Of a stretch of DNA of 64,000 nucleotides, positions 50,230-58,923 are shown piece after piece (positions within the stretch are counted from its first letter, which is position 1; every line of letters starts with the position of its first letter). Under the pieces are notes generated by a model that saw only the letters and a list, made by a program, of their open reading frames with translations, did not search any database and was not told the origin of the DNA. Made by a program: the position numbers and the translations under genes. The DNA is from Staphylococcus xylosus (lineage in GTDB: Bacteria > Bacillota > Bacilli > Staphylococcales > Staphylococcaceae). The stretch is from NCBI RefSeq assembly GCF_002732165.1, contig NZ_MRZO01000001.1, positions 372,001 through 436,000 on the forward strand, in the 5' to 3' direction.

Positions 50230-50271
50230 AAAAAATAGCGCCTACGCAAATTTATGCGTAGGCGCTATTTT
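50230..50271. terminator. Bidirectional terminator between arsB and the XRE gene
   Basis: A perfect 18-bp inverted repeat AAAAATAGCGCCTACGCA (50230-50247) with its complement (50254-50271), ending in T on both strands. Confidence 0.93.
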
Positions 50272-50819
50272 TAATAATGAATAATCATATTCATTCTCAT
50301 CGTCGTCTCATGCTCGTTTAAATATTTATGAAACGTGTTCCCATTAAACTTTAGCGATTCATCTTTTTTCACAACAACGCGTTCGTCACCTAATATAAGC
50401 GTCAATGTACCATCAAATACAGTAATGTATTCACTTGCACTAGAGCCACGCGGTTCTCCATTCATGGTGCCTCCAGGCTCTATTACAACCATATGGCTTT
50501 CAAATTTTTTAGCAATATCAAATTTGAAGTAAGGATAAACGCTATATTTATGCTCAGATGATGATAAAGGTTGTATGTCTTGAATCGTAATTTTTTTAGC
50601 GAATTCCTCATTGTCTTGTGTCAATTCGGCAAAAGACACTTTTAAACCTTCAGCAATTTTCCACAATGTAGTAATAGATGGTACCGACTCTTTGCGTTCA
50701 ATTTGTCCTAACATTGTTTTACTTACCTCTGTAAGAACCGATAAATACTCTAATGAATAACCATTTTGTTTTCTATATAATTTTAGATTTTCTGCAATAA
50801 TATCATTAATTTCTTTCAT
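50271..50819 (-). CDS. XRE-family regulator with C-terminal cupin
   Basis: 182 residues. An N-terminal HTH_3 (AENLKLYRKQNGYSLEYLSVLTEVSKTMLGQIER) is followed from about residue 100 by a small beta-barrel cupin (VVIEPGGTMNGEPRG, VFDGTLTLIL, FNGNTFHKY). Such proteins are small-molecule-responsive repressors, often of amino-acid or drug genes. The cupin lacks a full metal-binding histidine set. It is convergent with arsB, so it need not control it. Two inverted repeats upstream look like its own operator. Confidence 0.88.
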   Translation of the reverse strand: MKEINDIIAENLKLYRKQNGYSLEYLSVLTEVSKTMLGQIERKESVPSITTLWKIAEGLKVSFAELTQDNEEFAKKITIQDIQPLSSSEHKYSVYPYFKFDIAKKFESHMVVIEPGGTMNGEPRGSSASEYITVFDGTLTLILGDERVVVKKDESLKFNGNTFHKYLNEHETTMRMNMIIHY

Positions 50820-50841
50820 CTAAAAACACCTCATTATACAA

Positions 50842-50910
50842 TATAACGTACAAAAAGAACGATATAAAGTAATACGCTATAACGTTTTTATAAGCGTTAT
50901 AGCGTATTAC
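50842..50910. promoter_or_regulatory. Tandem inverted repeats, probable XRE operator
   Basis: Repeat 1: TATAACGT (from 50842) with ACGATATA (50859-50866), one mismatch. Repeat 2: GTAATACGCTATAACG (50869-50884) with its perfect complement at 50895-50910, 10-bp spacer. Both share the half-site TATAACG. They lie 23-91 bp upstream of the XRE start; repeat 2 has no T run for termination on the minus strand. Autoregulation is inferred. Confidence 0.6.
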
Positions 50911-51087
50911 TAGGTGGGGTAGGGGGAGTGGATTGTGTATAAACCCCTTATCAACAACGTTCATAGGGTTCGTTAAATAAATTCATCTGATCATATATTC
51001 ACTCTAACAACATTAAATCATAATAATATTTATTATTTATAGATTTCAACAATTACACATTCAAGCAAAATATATTATTATATTTAA

Positions 51088-51966
51088 TTAACCATTAGCT
51101 AAATGTTGTTGATAATAACTTTTAGGACTACACCCGTATATTGTTTTAAAACGTCTATAAAAATTCGAGTAATCACTAAAACCACATAATACTGCTACTT
51201 GCTGTGGGCTTTCTCCTTTTTTTAACATTCTTTGTGCATTTTGTAGCCTTATTTGTAATAAATAGCGGTAAGGAGGATATCCTACTATTCTTGTAAAATG
51301 CTGTGTTATTTTATATCGACTAACATAGAATTTCTTTTCCAAATCTTCTAAAGATATTTGATCAGCATAGTGTAATTCCATATAATCTAGGACTTGTCTA
51401 ACTAACTGCATTTGTGGATCGTCCTCTACCTTTACTTCAGCATTTTCTATGGAAACTCTGTTTAGTAGAATGAAAAATTGAGTCAACATAGATTCTTCAG
51501 CTAGTTTTTTGCCGTATTTATTATTTTCTTGCTCATTCAAAAGGCCTTGTAATAAATAATAAAGCTCACGTTTTTGTACCTCTGTTAGTTGTAGTGAGTG
51601 CTTAAAATTAGGTGATTTGGTATCAAAACATTGCATTAAATTACACTCAGGAGTGGAAAGCGACTCTAATAGCTGTCCATCAAATCTCAGACCAATTCTT
51701 TCAGCATGTCCATCCATTTGTTCATTTAGCTGATGAAATTCGTACGGCGTAATTACCAACATAGAACCCACGTCTAATTGAAATTGCTCTCCCTCAATTG
51801 TGTACAGCATATTTCCAGATAATGAAAAGAAAATTTCATAATGATCATGATAATGTAGCTCGTTACCAAAGTGGCCATCACTAATTTTATGCCATACTGC
51901 ATATTCTCCCTCGAACGGTAGTGAAATAGTATCAAATTTCAGTTTAAATGTTTCATCGTCTAACAT
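51088..51966 (-). CDS. AraC-family regulator with N-terminal cupin
   Basis: 292 residues. The N-terminal cupin has HYHDHYEIFFSLSGNMLYTIEG. Two C-terminal HTH motifs follow: ISLEDLEKKFYVSRYKITQHF, and PQQVAVLCGFSDYSNFYRRFK with GCSPKSY. This layout is typical of activators for sugar or glycoside use. ATG 51966 follows GGGAGGC on the minus strand. It is divergent from the isomerase/dehydrogenase cluster, which it probably controls. The inducing compound is unknown. Confidence 0.9.
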   Translation of the reverse strand: MLDDETFKLKFDTISLPFEGEYAVWHKISDGHFGNELHYHDHYEIFFSLSGNMLYTIEGEQFQLDVGSMLVITPYEFHQLNEQMDGHAERIGLRFDGQLLESLSTPECNLMQCFDTKSPNFKHSLQLTEVQKRELYYLLQGLLNEQENNKYGKKLAEESMLTQFFILLNRVSIENAEVKVEDDPQMQLVRQVLDYMELHYADQISLEDLEKKFYVSRYKITQHFTRIVGYPPYRYLLQIRLQNAQRMLKKGESPQQVAVLCGFSDYSNFYRRFKTIYGCSPKSYYQQHLANG

Positions 51967-52020
51967 CGATATGCCTCCCACTCAAAATACAATCTTTTTA
52001 TCTTTTTTTACAATGTTTAA

Positions 52021-52035
52021 AATTTTCTAATAATT
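52021..52035 (+). promoter_or_regulatory. CodY-like box in the AraC/isomerase divergent region
   Basis: AATTTTCTAATAATT matches the CodY consensus AATTTTCWGAAAATT at 13 of 15 positions. In such AT-rich DNA this could be chance. Confidence 0.3.
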
Positions 52036-52086
52036 TATACTCACATTATAGCACTTAAAGTTGATTATTATGAAAGGATGATTTAT

Positions 52087-52953
52087 ATGGTTAAACCACA
52101 AATTGGTGTACAAATGATGATGTTAAAGCAAAAAGTGGAAAAAGATGGAATCTACAATGTATTGCGAACGATTCATGATCTTGGGTACCAAGCTGTAGAA
52201 GTCTCACAAATTGAAATGACTCCTCATAACATTTCTGAAATGCAAAAAGCCATCAAAGATTTTGATATGAATATTGCTGCTATGTCATGTGGAGTAGAAG
52301 ATATTTCAATTAATCAAAAATATCCTGGTGATACTTTACAAAATGATTTTGAAAAGATTGTTGCAGATTGTAAGGCTGTTGACTGCAATATATTAAGAAT
52401 TGGTATGTTGCCGATGAATTACATGGGCTCAAAGGAGCGCACACTTAACTTTGCAAAAATTTGCGATGACTATGCACAACGATTAAAAGCAGAAGGCATT
52501 GATTTATATTACCACGCACACAATCTTGAATTTGTTCGCTATGATGGGCAATTTATGCTTGATTTAATGCGTGATAATACAGAAAATCTAGGGTTTGAAT
52601 TAGATGTGCACTGGATATGGAGAGCCGGCCTTAACCCTATAGACGTTATACCAAATTATGCGCAACGTATTCGTGCAATTCATTTAAAAGATTTTCGTGT
52701 AGGCGAAATAGACATGGATCAATATCCTGGTGAAGGTCACGAGAAAATATACTATATGCTACATATGATTACGCAATTTGCAGAACTAGGTGAAGGCACT
52801 TTACCTTTAAAAGATATTATTGAGGTTGGGTTAGAAAGTGGTAGTGAATACTTCTTCGTCGAGCAAGATGAATTATATGGTGCCGATCCTTATGATTGTT
52901 TAGTTACAAGTCGAGATCATTTATTAGAATTAGGTTATAAACATTGGTTTTAA
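52087..52953 (+). CDS. Sugar phosphate isomerase/epimerase, TIM barrel (AP_endonuc_2)
   Basis: 288 residues with the xylose-isomerase-like TIM-barrel pattern: VSQIEMTPHNI, LYYHAHNLEFVRYDG, LGFELDVHWIWRAG, IRAIHLKDF and a C-terminal glutamate in FFVEQDELYG. The Glu-Asp-His-Glu ligands suggest a divalent metal site as in 3-keto-sugar epimerases and inosose dehydratases. Substrate is unknown. ATG 52087 follows AAAGGATGA. It is the first gene of the cluster, divergent from the AraC regulator. A cre site lies between it and the second epimerase-like gene. Confidence 0.85.
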   Translation: MVKPQIGVQMMMLKQKVEKDGIYNVLRTIHDLGYQAVEVSQIEMTPHNISEMQKAIKDFDMNIAAMSCGVEDISINQKYPGDTLQNDFEKIVADCKAVDCNILRIGMLPMNYMGSKERTLNFAKICDDYAQRLKAEGIDLYYHAHNLEFVRYDGQFMLDLMRDNTENLGFELDVHWIWRAGLNPIDVIPNYAQRIRAIHLKDFRVGEIDMDQYPGEGHEKIYYMLHMITQFAELGEGTLPLKDIIEVGLESGSEYFFVEQDELYGADPYDCLVTSRDHLLELGYKHWF

Positions 52954-53009
52954 TATCTGATTACAATTATAGACAAAGTGGATATTTCACAAATTCACGA
53001 CCAAAAATA

Positions 53010-53023
53010 TGTAAGCGATTACA
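53010..53023 (+). promoter_or_regulatory. Perfect cre (CcpA) site
   Basis: TGTAAGCGATTACA is a perfect palindrome fitting the cre consensus TGWAANCGNTNWCA at every defined position. It sits 39 bp before the second epimerase gene and predicts repression by preferred carbon sources. Confidence 0.78.
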
Positions 53024-53062
53024 ATAATAAGTATTATTCTTTTAGAAATTGGAGGTAAATTC

Positions 53063-53953
53063 ATGTTAAATAACATTGCTATATCAGGTTTTTCTGATGA
53101 AATATCATCAGATTTAGACACACAATTACAAAAGGTATCAGAATTAGGTATGCATTACATTTCATTACGTGGCATTGACGATGAAAATATAGGTGATTAT
53201 ACAGTCGAGAAAATAAAAAAAAATGTTATTCCAAAATTAAAAGAATGGAATATCTCAGTTTCTTCTATTGGCTCTCCGATTGGTAAAATATATATTCAAG
53301 ATGAAGAAGCGTTTGAAAAACAATTAAAAGTCTTAAAAAACATGTGTCAAATCGCAAATGCATTGTCTTGTAAGTATATTAGAATTTTCAGTTTCTATAT
53401 ACCTAAAGAGCAAAATTTTGATGATTATCAGCATACAGTTATTAAGAAATTAAAAGCATTTGCAAAAATTGCAGAGCAATATAACGTCGTTTTACTGCAT
53501 GAAAACGAAAAAGATATTTTTGGTGATATAGCTCGTCGTTGTAAATTCATCCTTGATGAAGTAGGGTCAGACCATTTTAAAGCGATTTTTGATTTTGCCA
53601 ATTTTGTTCAATGTGGAGAAGACACACAAGCTTGTTATGAACTATTAGAATCTGACATTGAATACATCCACATCAAAGATGCGGTCTATAAAGACAGTAT
53701 TAACGTTGTTTGTGGCACAGGCGATGGCCAAATTGAGTCTATTCTTAAACAAGCGATAACTAGTGGCTATAAAGGATTTTTAACTTTAGAACCTCATCTT
53801 GTTGTATTTGATGCAATTAAAGATTTAGAAATAGAGCATTCCACCGAAACAATTCAAAATACAGCTGCAAAAGATGGCGCTGAAGGATATCAAATTCAAT
53901 ACGAAGCGCTTTTAGAAATTTTAAAGAATATTGAAAATAAGGAGAATGTATAA
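53063..53953 (+). CDS. Second sugar phosphate isomerase/epimerase, TIM barrel
   Basis: 296 residues of the same AP_endonuc_2 superfamily but clearly different from the first. Signs: ISGFSDEISSDLDTQLQKV, the barrel strand YIRIFSFYIP, the metal-site segments VLLHENEKDIFG and AIFDFANFVQCG, IEYIHIKDAVY, and GFLTLEPHL. Substrate is unknown. ATG follows TTGGAGG. The TAA stop overlaps the following ATG by one base (TAATG), so the dehydrogenase downstream is translationally coupled. Confidence 0.85.
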   Translation: MLNNIAISGFSDEISSDLDTQLQKVSELGMHYISLRGIDDENIGDYTVEKIKKNVIPKLKEWNISVSSIGSPIGKIYIQDEEAFEKQLKVLKNMCQIANALSCKYIRIFSFYIPKEQNFDDYQHTVIKKLKAFAKIAEQYNVVLLHENEKDIFGDIARRCKFILDEVGSDHFKAIFDFANFVQCGEDTQACYELLESDIEYIHIKDAVYKDSINVVCGTGDGQIESILKQAITSGYKGFLTLEPHLVVFDAIKDLEIEHSTETIQNTAAKDGAEGYQIQYEALLEILKNIENKENV

Positions 53954-55098
53954 TGACAAATATTCGTTTAGGTATAATTGGATTAGGGGCACAAGGCAAT
54001 ACTTATGCTGACTTTATCAACGAAAACAAAGTAAAAAATGTAGTGATTGGTGCCATTTGTGATATCGATCCTGATAAAAAAGCACTAGCTACCGAAAAAT
54101 ACCCAAATACGCCTTTTTATAATGATTATATTGATTTATTAGAAAGCGGAGATGTCGATGCTGTTGTGACAACAGTACCACATTATTTGCACACTGAAAT
54201 AGGTAAAGCCGCATTAAACAGAGACATACATGCGCTATTGGAGAAACCAGCTGATATCTATGCCGAAAAAGTAAAAGAAATTAGCGACTTAGCCGCTTCA
54301 AAACCTGAATTGACATTTGGTATTTTCTTTAATCAAAGAACTAATCCACTTTATCAAAAAGTTAAAGCCTTAATTGATGATGGTGAAATTGGACAAATTA
54401 GACGTACAAATTGGATTATTACTACTTGGTGGCGACCACAAGCATATTATGATCAAAGTTCATGGCGTGCAACTTGGAATGGAGAAGGCGGTGGTGTACT
54501 AGTTAACCAAGCACCACATCAAATTGATTTAATGCAATGGTTATGCGGACTACCAGAAAAAGTATATGCCAATGTAAAATACGGTTACCAGAGAAATTTA
54601 AATGTTGATGATGATGTGACGACCGTATTAGATTACGGTAATGGGGCGACAGGTGTTTTCATTACATGTACGCATGACATCATTGGCACGGATCGACTAG
54701 AAATTACAGGAGATAAAGGAAAAATTCTAGTAGAAGATAGTAAGAAAATAACAATCAAACGTTTAAAACAATCTGAAAACGAAATGAATGAAACTATGAC
54801 TTGGGCAGATGTAGCAGAAATATTCAAAGGTGATGGTATGGGAGATATCTATGAAACAGACACCTTTGAATTTGATAGTGTGTGGGGAGAGCAACACATC
54901 AATGTACTCGAAAACTTCGCTGCAAATATCATTGATGATACACCGCTTATAGCACCTGGTAGTGATGGAATTAATGGTGTTAACTTTGTAAATGCAATTT
55001 ATCTTTCTAGTTGGTTAGGTAAAGAAGTAACACTCCCTGTAGACCCAACAGAATTCAAAAATGCGTTACAACATAAAATTAATTCAGAAGATCAATAA
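53953..55098 (+). CDS. Gfo/Idh/MocA-family oxidoreductase 1
   Basis: 381 residues. N-terminal Rossmann GIIGLGAQGNTYADFI binds NAD(P). EKPADIYAEKV carries the catalytic lysine motif (EKP), and the C-terminal domain includes GGGVLVNQAPHQIDLMQWL with the conserved histidine. These enzymes oxidise or reduce sugar and inositol hydroxyls. The start overlaps the epimerase stop. It is a paralogue of the next gene (GGGVLxNQ, HxxDLMQ shared). Confidence 0.92.
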   Translation: MTNIRLGIIGLGAQGNTYADFINENKVKNVVIGAICDIDPDKKALATEKYPNTPFYNDYIDLLESGDVDAVVTTVPHYLHTEIGKAALNRDIHALLEKPADIYAEKVKEISDLAASKPELTFGIFFNQRTNPLYQKVKALIDDGEIGQIRRTNWIITTWWRPQAYYDQSSWRATWNGEGGGVLVNQAPHQIDLMQWLCGLPEKVYANVKYGYQRNLNVDDDVTTVLDYGNGATGVFITCTHDIIGTDRLEITGDKGKILVEDSKKITIKRLKQSENEMNETMTWADVAEIFKGDGMGDIYETDTFEFDSVWGEQHINVLENFAANIIDDTPLIAPGSDGINGVNFVNAIYLSSWLGKEVTLPVDPTEFKNALQHKINSEDQ

Positions 55099-55124
55099 AT
55101 CCAGCTATAACAGGAGATGGTAAA

Positions 55125-56132
55125 ATGTTGAAAGTTGGTGTAGTCGGTTTAGGCGATATCTCACAAATTCATATACATGCAATACAACAAAATCCTAAAG
55201 CTCAATTAATCGCAGTATGCGATGAAGATATGACATTAAAAAACAAGGTGCCTCATAGCAATTTTTACAATGATTTAAATAGCATGTTAGATTCAGAGAC
55301 ATTAGATTGCGTTCATATTTGTTTACCTCACCATTTACATGTATCTGCAACTACAACATGTGTTGAAAGAGGTGTTCATGTATTACAAGAAAAGCCCTTA
55401 GCTGTAAATGCAAAAGAAGGACTCGAATTAGTCACACTACAACGTCAATTTCCAGAAATTAAGATAGGTATATGCTTTCAGAATAGATATAATGATACCT
55501 TCCAAACATTAAATCGCATTGTTAGAAGCGGACAATACGGTGAGGTCATTGGAGTAAAAGGTCTAGTAACATGGTTTAGACCTGAATCCTACTACACAGA
55601 GAAACCTTGGCGTGGACAAATGGATTATGCAGGTGGAGGTGTTCTAATCAATCAATCCATTCATACATTAGATTTAATGCAACTACTTTGTGGCAATATA
55701 GCTTCGATTAAAGGAACTGTATCTCAGTTATTAGATTATGATATCGAAGTAGAAGATACCGCATCCGCACATATTAAATTTGAAAATAATGCAAACGGTA
55801 TGTTCTTTGCTACTAATGCTAATTTCGGAAATTCCAGCGTAGAGTTACAGGTTATATTTGAAAACGAAAAATTAACAATTAAAGATAATATACTTACACG
55901 CATGAATAAACAGGGTTATAAGATTCAAATTAAAGAAGATGAAAAACTAGATGGTGATAAATCATATTACGGACCTAGCCATGGTAAACTGATTAACCAA
56001 TTCTACGATTGCATTATTAATGATGAAAATGATTATATACAACCTAAAGATGCATTAGCATCTATCGCCATGATTGATGCTATACAAAAATCTTCCAAAT
56101 CAAATAGTGCGGTCTATTTTACAAGTAATTAA
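55125..56132 (+). CDS. Gfo/Idh/MocA-family oxidoreductase 2
   Basis: 335 residues. Rossmann VGVVGLGDISQIHIHAI, catalytic QEKPLAVNAKEG (EKP), and YAGGGVLINQSIHTLDLMQLLCG. It is related to but shorter than the preceding dehydrogenase. Both carry R-PE/Q-SYY-like substrate-loop residues (FRPESYYTEKPWRG here). Two such enzymes beside two epimerase-like barrels suggest oxidation, isomerisation and re-reduction of a sugar or glycoside. A terminator follows. Confidence 0.92.
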   Translation: MLKVGVVGLGDISQIHIHAIQQNPKAQLIAVCDEDMTLKNKVPHSNFYNDLNSMLDSETLDCVHICLPHHLHVSATTTCVERGVHVLQEKPLAVNAKEGLELVTLQRQFPEIKIGICFQNRYNDTFQTLNRIVRSGQYGEVIGVKGLVTWFRPESYYTEKPWRGQMDYAGGGVLINQSIHTLDLMQLLCGNIASIKGTVSQLLDYDIEVEDTASAHIKFENNANGMFFATNANFGNSSVELQVIFENEKLTIKDNILTRMNKQGYKIQIKEDEKLDGDKSYYGPSHGKLINQFYDCIINDENDYIQPKDALASIAMIDAIQKSSKSNSAVYFTSN

Positions 56133-56158
56133 ATAAATTTATTATCATTCGAAATTAT

Positions 56159-56190
56159 TGCACATCGATTTTTATCGTTGTGCATTTTTA
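56159..56190 (+). terminator. Terminator of the sugar cluster
   Basis: TGCACATCGAT (56159-56169) pairs with ATCGTTGTGCA (56174-56184) with one mismatch, then TTTTTAA. Confidence 0.85.
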
Positions 56191-56283
56191 ATTCGAATTT
56201 ATTTATATTAAAATTATTATCAATTGAAATCATTCATATATTTCCATATACTAAATATAAAATCGATAATGGCAGGTGTTAAA

Positions 56284-56853
56284 GTGAACAATCAATCGAA
56301 GGTTATTTTAGATCTCGCCGTAAGTCTAGATGGCTATATAGAAGGACCTAACGGAGAAGTTGACTGGTGTATTATGGACTCCGAAATGAATTTCAACACT
56401 TTTTTAAAACAGATTAGCGCTATCATATATGGCAGAAAAAGTTATGATTTATGGGGAACTTATACCCCTCCACTCGGTAATGCAGAAAATGGGGACGACA
56501 CTATGTGGCAAGAGATCCATAGTAAACAGAAATATGTATTTACTCACCAAAAAAGTCTTGTTTCTGCTAATGCTGAATATATACATTCAGAAGATATGGT
56601 AGTAAGTTTAGACGAAATCAAAGCACAACAGACTAAAGATATTTGGTTATATGGCGGTTCAAGTATTATAACTTCTTTTATAAATAATAACTTAATAGAT
56701 GAATATCGCTTATCTATACACCCAGTTGTGTTAGGTTCTGGAAAACCTTTATTTGAACATTTAACAAATAGAGTTAACCTGATACATGTAGAAACTAATA
56801 CATATCAAAGCGGTGTCGTGCAACTTATATATAATAAAAACAATTCATTATAG
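56284..56853 (+). CDS. RibD C-terminal/DHFR-like reductase (YyaP/YwjB type)
   Basis: 189 residues of the RibD_C superfamily: LDLAVSLDGYIEGPNGEVDW near the start, IIYGRKSYDLWG, and WLYGGSSIITSFINNNLIDEYRLSIHPVVLGSGKPLF. Such small proteins resemble dihydrofolate reductase but usually have unknown substrates. GTG 56284 is chosen because GCAGGTG lies just upstream; ATG 56269 has no ribosome site. It stands between the sugar-cluster terminator and the ABC exporter genes. Confidence 0.82.
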   Translation: MNNQSKVILDLAVSLDGYIEGPNGEVDWCIMDSEMNFNTFLKQISAIIYGRKSYDLWGTYTPPLGNAENGDDTMWQEIHSKQKYVFTHQKSLVSANAEYIHSEDMVVSLDEIKAQQTKDIWLYGGSSIITSFINNNLIDEYRLSIHPVVLGSGKPLFEHLTNRVNLIHVETNTYQSGVVQLIYNKNNSL

Positions 56854-56880
56854 CTAAGCATTGTATAAAGGAGTATATTT

Positions 56881-57699
56881 ATGGCTGAAATAGCAGTAGC
56901 AATGGACCAGGTTACATTAAAGCTCAACAACAAAACAATCATCAATAATTTATCATTTCAAATACCTAAAGGCTCAATCACCTTGTTAAAAGGGAAGAAT
57001 GGCGTTGGTAAAAGTTTAACACTCAAATTGATGACACAGTTAATAACACCTAACGCTGGTAATATTACTGTCTCGGGCCATACAAGTTACGCGCCTGATA
57101 GTTTTCCTGAAAATATAAAACTAACAACAAAATCATTTCTAACAACTATTCAAAATTTGAATATGAAGCGGAAATCTGACAGCCAAACCGTCGATGACTA
57201 TTTAGCACTATTAAGCCTATCTTCACTTCAAAACACTAAATTACATCATCTTTCAAAGGGCTCTTTACAAAAAGTGAACATTATCCAAAGCTTATTAACG
57301 GATGCTGATATATTAGTATTTGATGAACCTTTTTCAGGTTTAGATAAAACGTCAGAAGCACAATTTTTAACCCGATTACAACAATTATCGAAAACTAAAA
57401 CAATAATTATTACAGATCATGATGCAAATATTGAACATACAATTGCGACTCATATATTAAGTTTAGATGATTATACATTCATCCCACAATCTAAGCATCA
57501 AGAGTTGAAGACTATCACGATTAGCAACCAACAATCTGTTGGTGATGTCATTGAACATGATTTAGCGTCATGGGTACACGTTAAAGCAACTTCTAACCAT
57601 CAATATGTAACCTTGCAAGTTGACAAAGAAAATGTAAATATCGTTTTACAACATTTGCTAAAGCACAATTGCGAAATCATCGAAGTAAAGGATCTTTAA
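56881..57699 (+). CDS. ABC transporter ATP-binding protein
   Basis: 272 residues. Walker A is GKNGVGKS at 38-45, the signature is LSKGS at 124-128 (a variant of LSGGQ), Walker B is ILVFDEP near 144-150, and the H loop is ITDHDA. The variant signature and small size fit ABC-2 exporters of the bacitracin or lantibiotic-immunity type, but substrate is unknown. AAGGAG precedes ATG 56881. Its stop is one base from the permease start. Confidence 0.9.
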   Translation: MAEIAVAMDQVTLKLNNKTIINNLSFQIPKGSITLLKGKNGVGKSLTLKLMTQLITPNAGNITVSGHTSYAPDSFPENIKLTTKSFLTTIQNLNMKRKSDSQTVDDYLALLSLSSLQNTKLHHLSKGSLQKVNIIQSLLTDADILVFDEPFSGLDKTSEAQFLTRLQQLSKTKTIIITDHDANIEHTIATHILSLDDYTFIPQSKHQELKTITISNQQSVGDVIEHDLASWVHVKATSNHQYVTLQVDKENVNIVLQHLLKHNCEIIEVKDL

Positions 57700-57700
57700 A

Positions 57701-58402
57701 ATGATATATTCTTTTTTAAAATACGAACATCTAAAATTTTTAACATCATATCAATTCATTGCACCAGTATTCACATATTTACTGTGGATCATTGGCATTT
57801 ATATCTATCGAGATATGCCTGTGCTATCAAGCTATGGTTCTACAGCGATTGGTTTATTTATAGTGATGACGTGGATAACTATTATTAATTTCGGTCGTGA
57901 CACTTTAAATGAACGTCATATCTTCTATATGCAATTACAATCAAAAACTACTTATTTGTTAATAAAGATACTTTATATATTTTTATTTAGTACATTATTG
58001 GTTATTGTTTCATTGATTTATCCTCTTTTACTTAATGTATTTGATAAACCTGTTTCATTGAATTTCGTCTTAATTGGCATAGTTACCCATCTATTGTTAA
58101 GTATGTTTGGTATTATGTTAGGCGCTTTTATTACAAATACGCACATTGCCACTAAATCTTACAGATGGTTATTAACAATATTTATTATGCTCATCATTTT
58201 CACTAAAGAGGTAATTATAACAACTGTACCTTTTACAAAATGGTTACTCTGGTTATTACCACCAATTAGTAATCTTTTAAACCAATTGAATAGCGATAAT
58301 TTGTCAATTCTGAATAGCCATTTTCTCCTGATATGTTTATTTGCTGTGATTTATATTCTGATAGCACTTAAATTGCTTATTGTACTATTTAAAAAGGCCT
58401 GA
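57701..58402 (+). CDS. ABC-2-type transporter permease
   Basis: 233 residues with about six hydrophobic helices, e.g. FIAPVFTYLLWIIGIYIY near the start and FLLICLFAVIYILIALKLLI at the end. It has no ATP-binding motif and partners the ATPase before it, one base away, so the two form a small export system. The cargo is unknown. A strong terminator follows. Confidence 0.85.
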   Translation: MIYSFLKYEHLKFLTSYQFIAPVFTYLLWIIGIYIYRDMPVLSSYGSTAIGLFIVMTWITIINFGRDTLNERHIFYMQLQSKTTYLLIKILYIFLFSTLLVIVSLIYPLLLNVFDKPVSLNFVLIGIVTHLLLSMFGIMLGAFITNTHIATKSYRWLLTIFIMLIIFTKEVIITTVPFTKWLLWLLPPISNLLNQLNSDNLSILNSHFLLICLFAVIYILIALKLLIVLFKKA

Positions 58403-58414
58403 CTAATTCGTAAA

Positions 58415-58469
58415 AAAAAGACATCCCTACAAGTTAGAATGTACAACAAACTTGTAGGGATGTCTTTTT
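58415..58469. terminator. Strong bidirectional terminator after the ABC pair
   Basis: A perfect 21-bp stem: 58415-58435 (beginning AAAAAGACATCCC) with 58449-58469, T runs on both strands. It serves the ABC pair and probably the minus-strand small gene. Confidence 0.93.
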
Positions 58470-58506
58470 ATTGATTTAAAGAGTCAAAATATAACTAAAA
58501 TTACAA

Positions 58507-58707
58507 TTAAGCAATATAAACAAACAGCTCAATAATAGCAATAATTAAAAATACTAAAAATACAACGCCGTAAATATTATTCTTTTTAGCGCTTTGCTCA
58601 TTTTGAGATTTTTGTTTTGCTTTATTGTTTATGTTAGTGAAGAAGGTAATACCAGAATAAACTGCAATAAGTACGGTTATACCAAACACAAACCACATAC
58701 CACCCAT
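58507..58707 (-). CDS. Small two-helix membrane protein
   Basis: 66 residues on the minus strand: helix 1 (MWFVFGITVLIAVYSGITFF), a hydrophilic middle rich in lysine, glutamine and asparagine (residues 26-44), and helix 2 (VVFLVFLIIAIIELFVYIA). AAAGGAGG lies 9 bp before ATG 58707, which makes translation likely. I do not recognise a named family and no function can be assigned. The opposite orientation sets it apart from its neighbours. Confidence 0.75.
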   Translation of the reverse strand: MGGMWFVFGITVLIAVYSGITFFTNINNKAKQKSQNEQSAKKNNIYGVVFLVFLIIAIIELFVYIA

Positions 58708-58923
58708 TATGACAAACCTCCTTTAAAAATAATCAATATGCTACTAATCTTTTTTTAAGATTAAAATCATGATATATACCTATATTAATACATTTTTGGG
58801 GTTCATCCAATGTATATTCTAAAAATTTAATTAATATACATATTTACCTTAAACTTCATCGTATAAATAACGCATGAAATAAGTTATAATGATTGAAAAG
58901 CTATGAATAAAGGAGTTAATATA

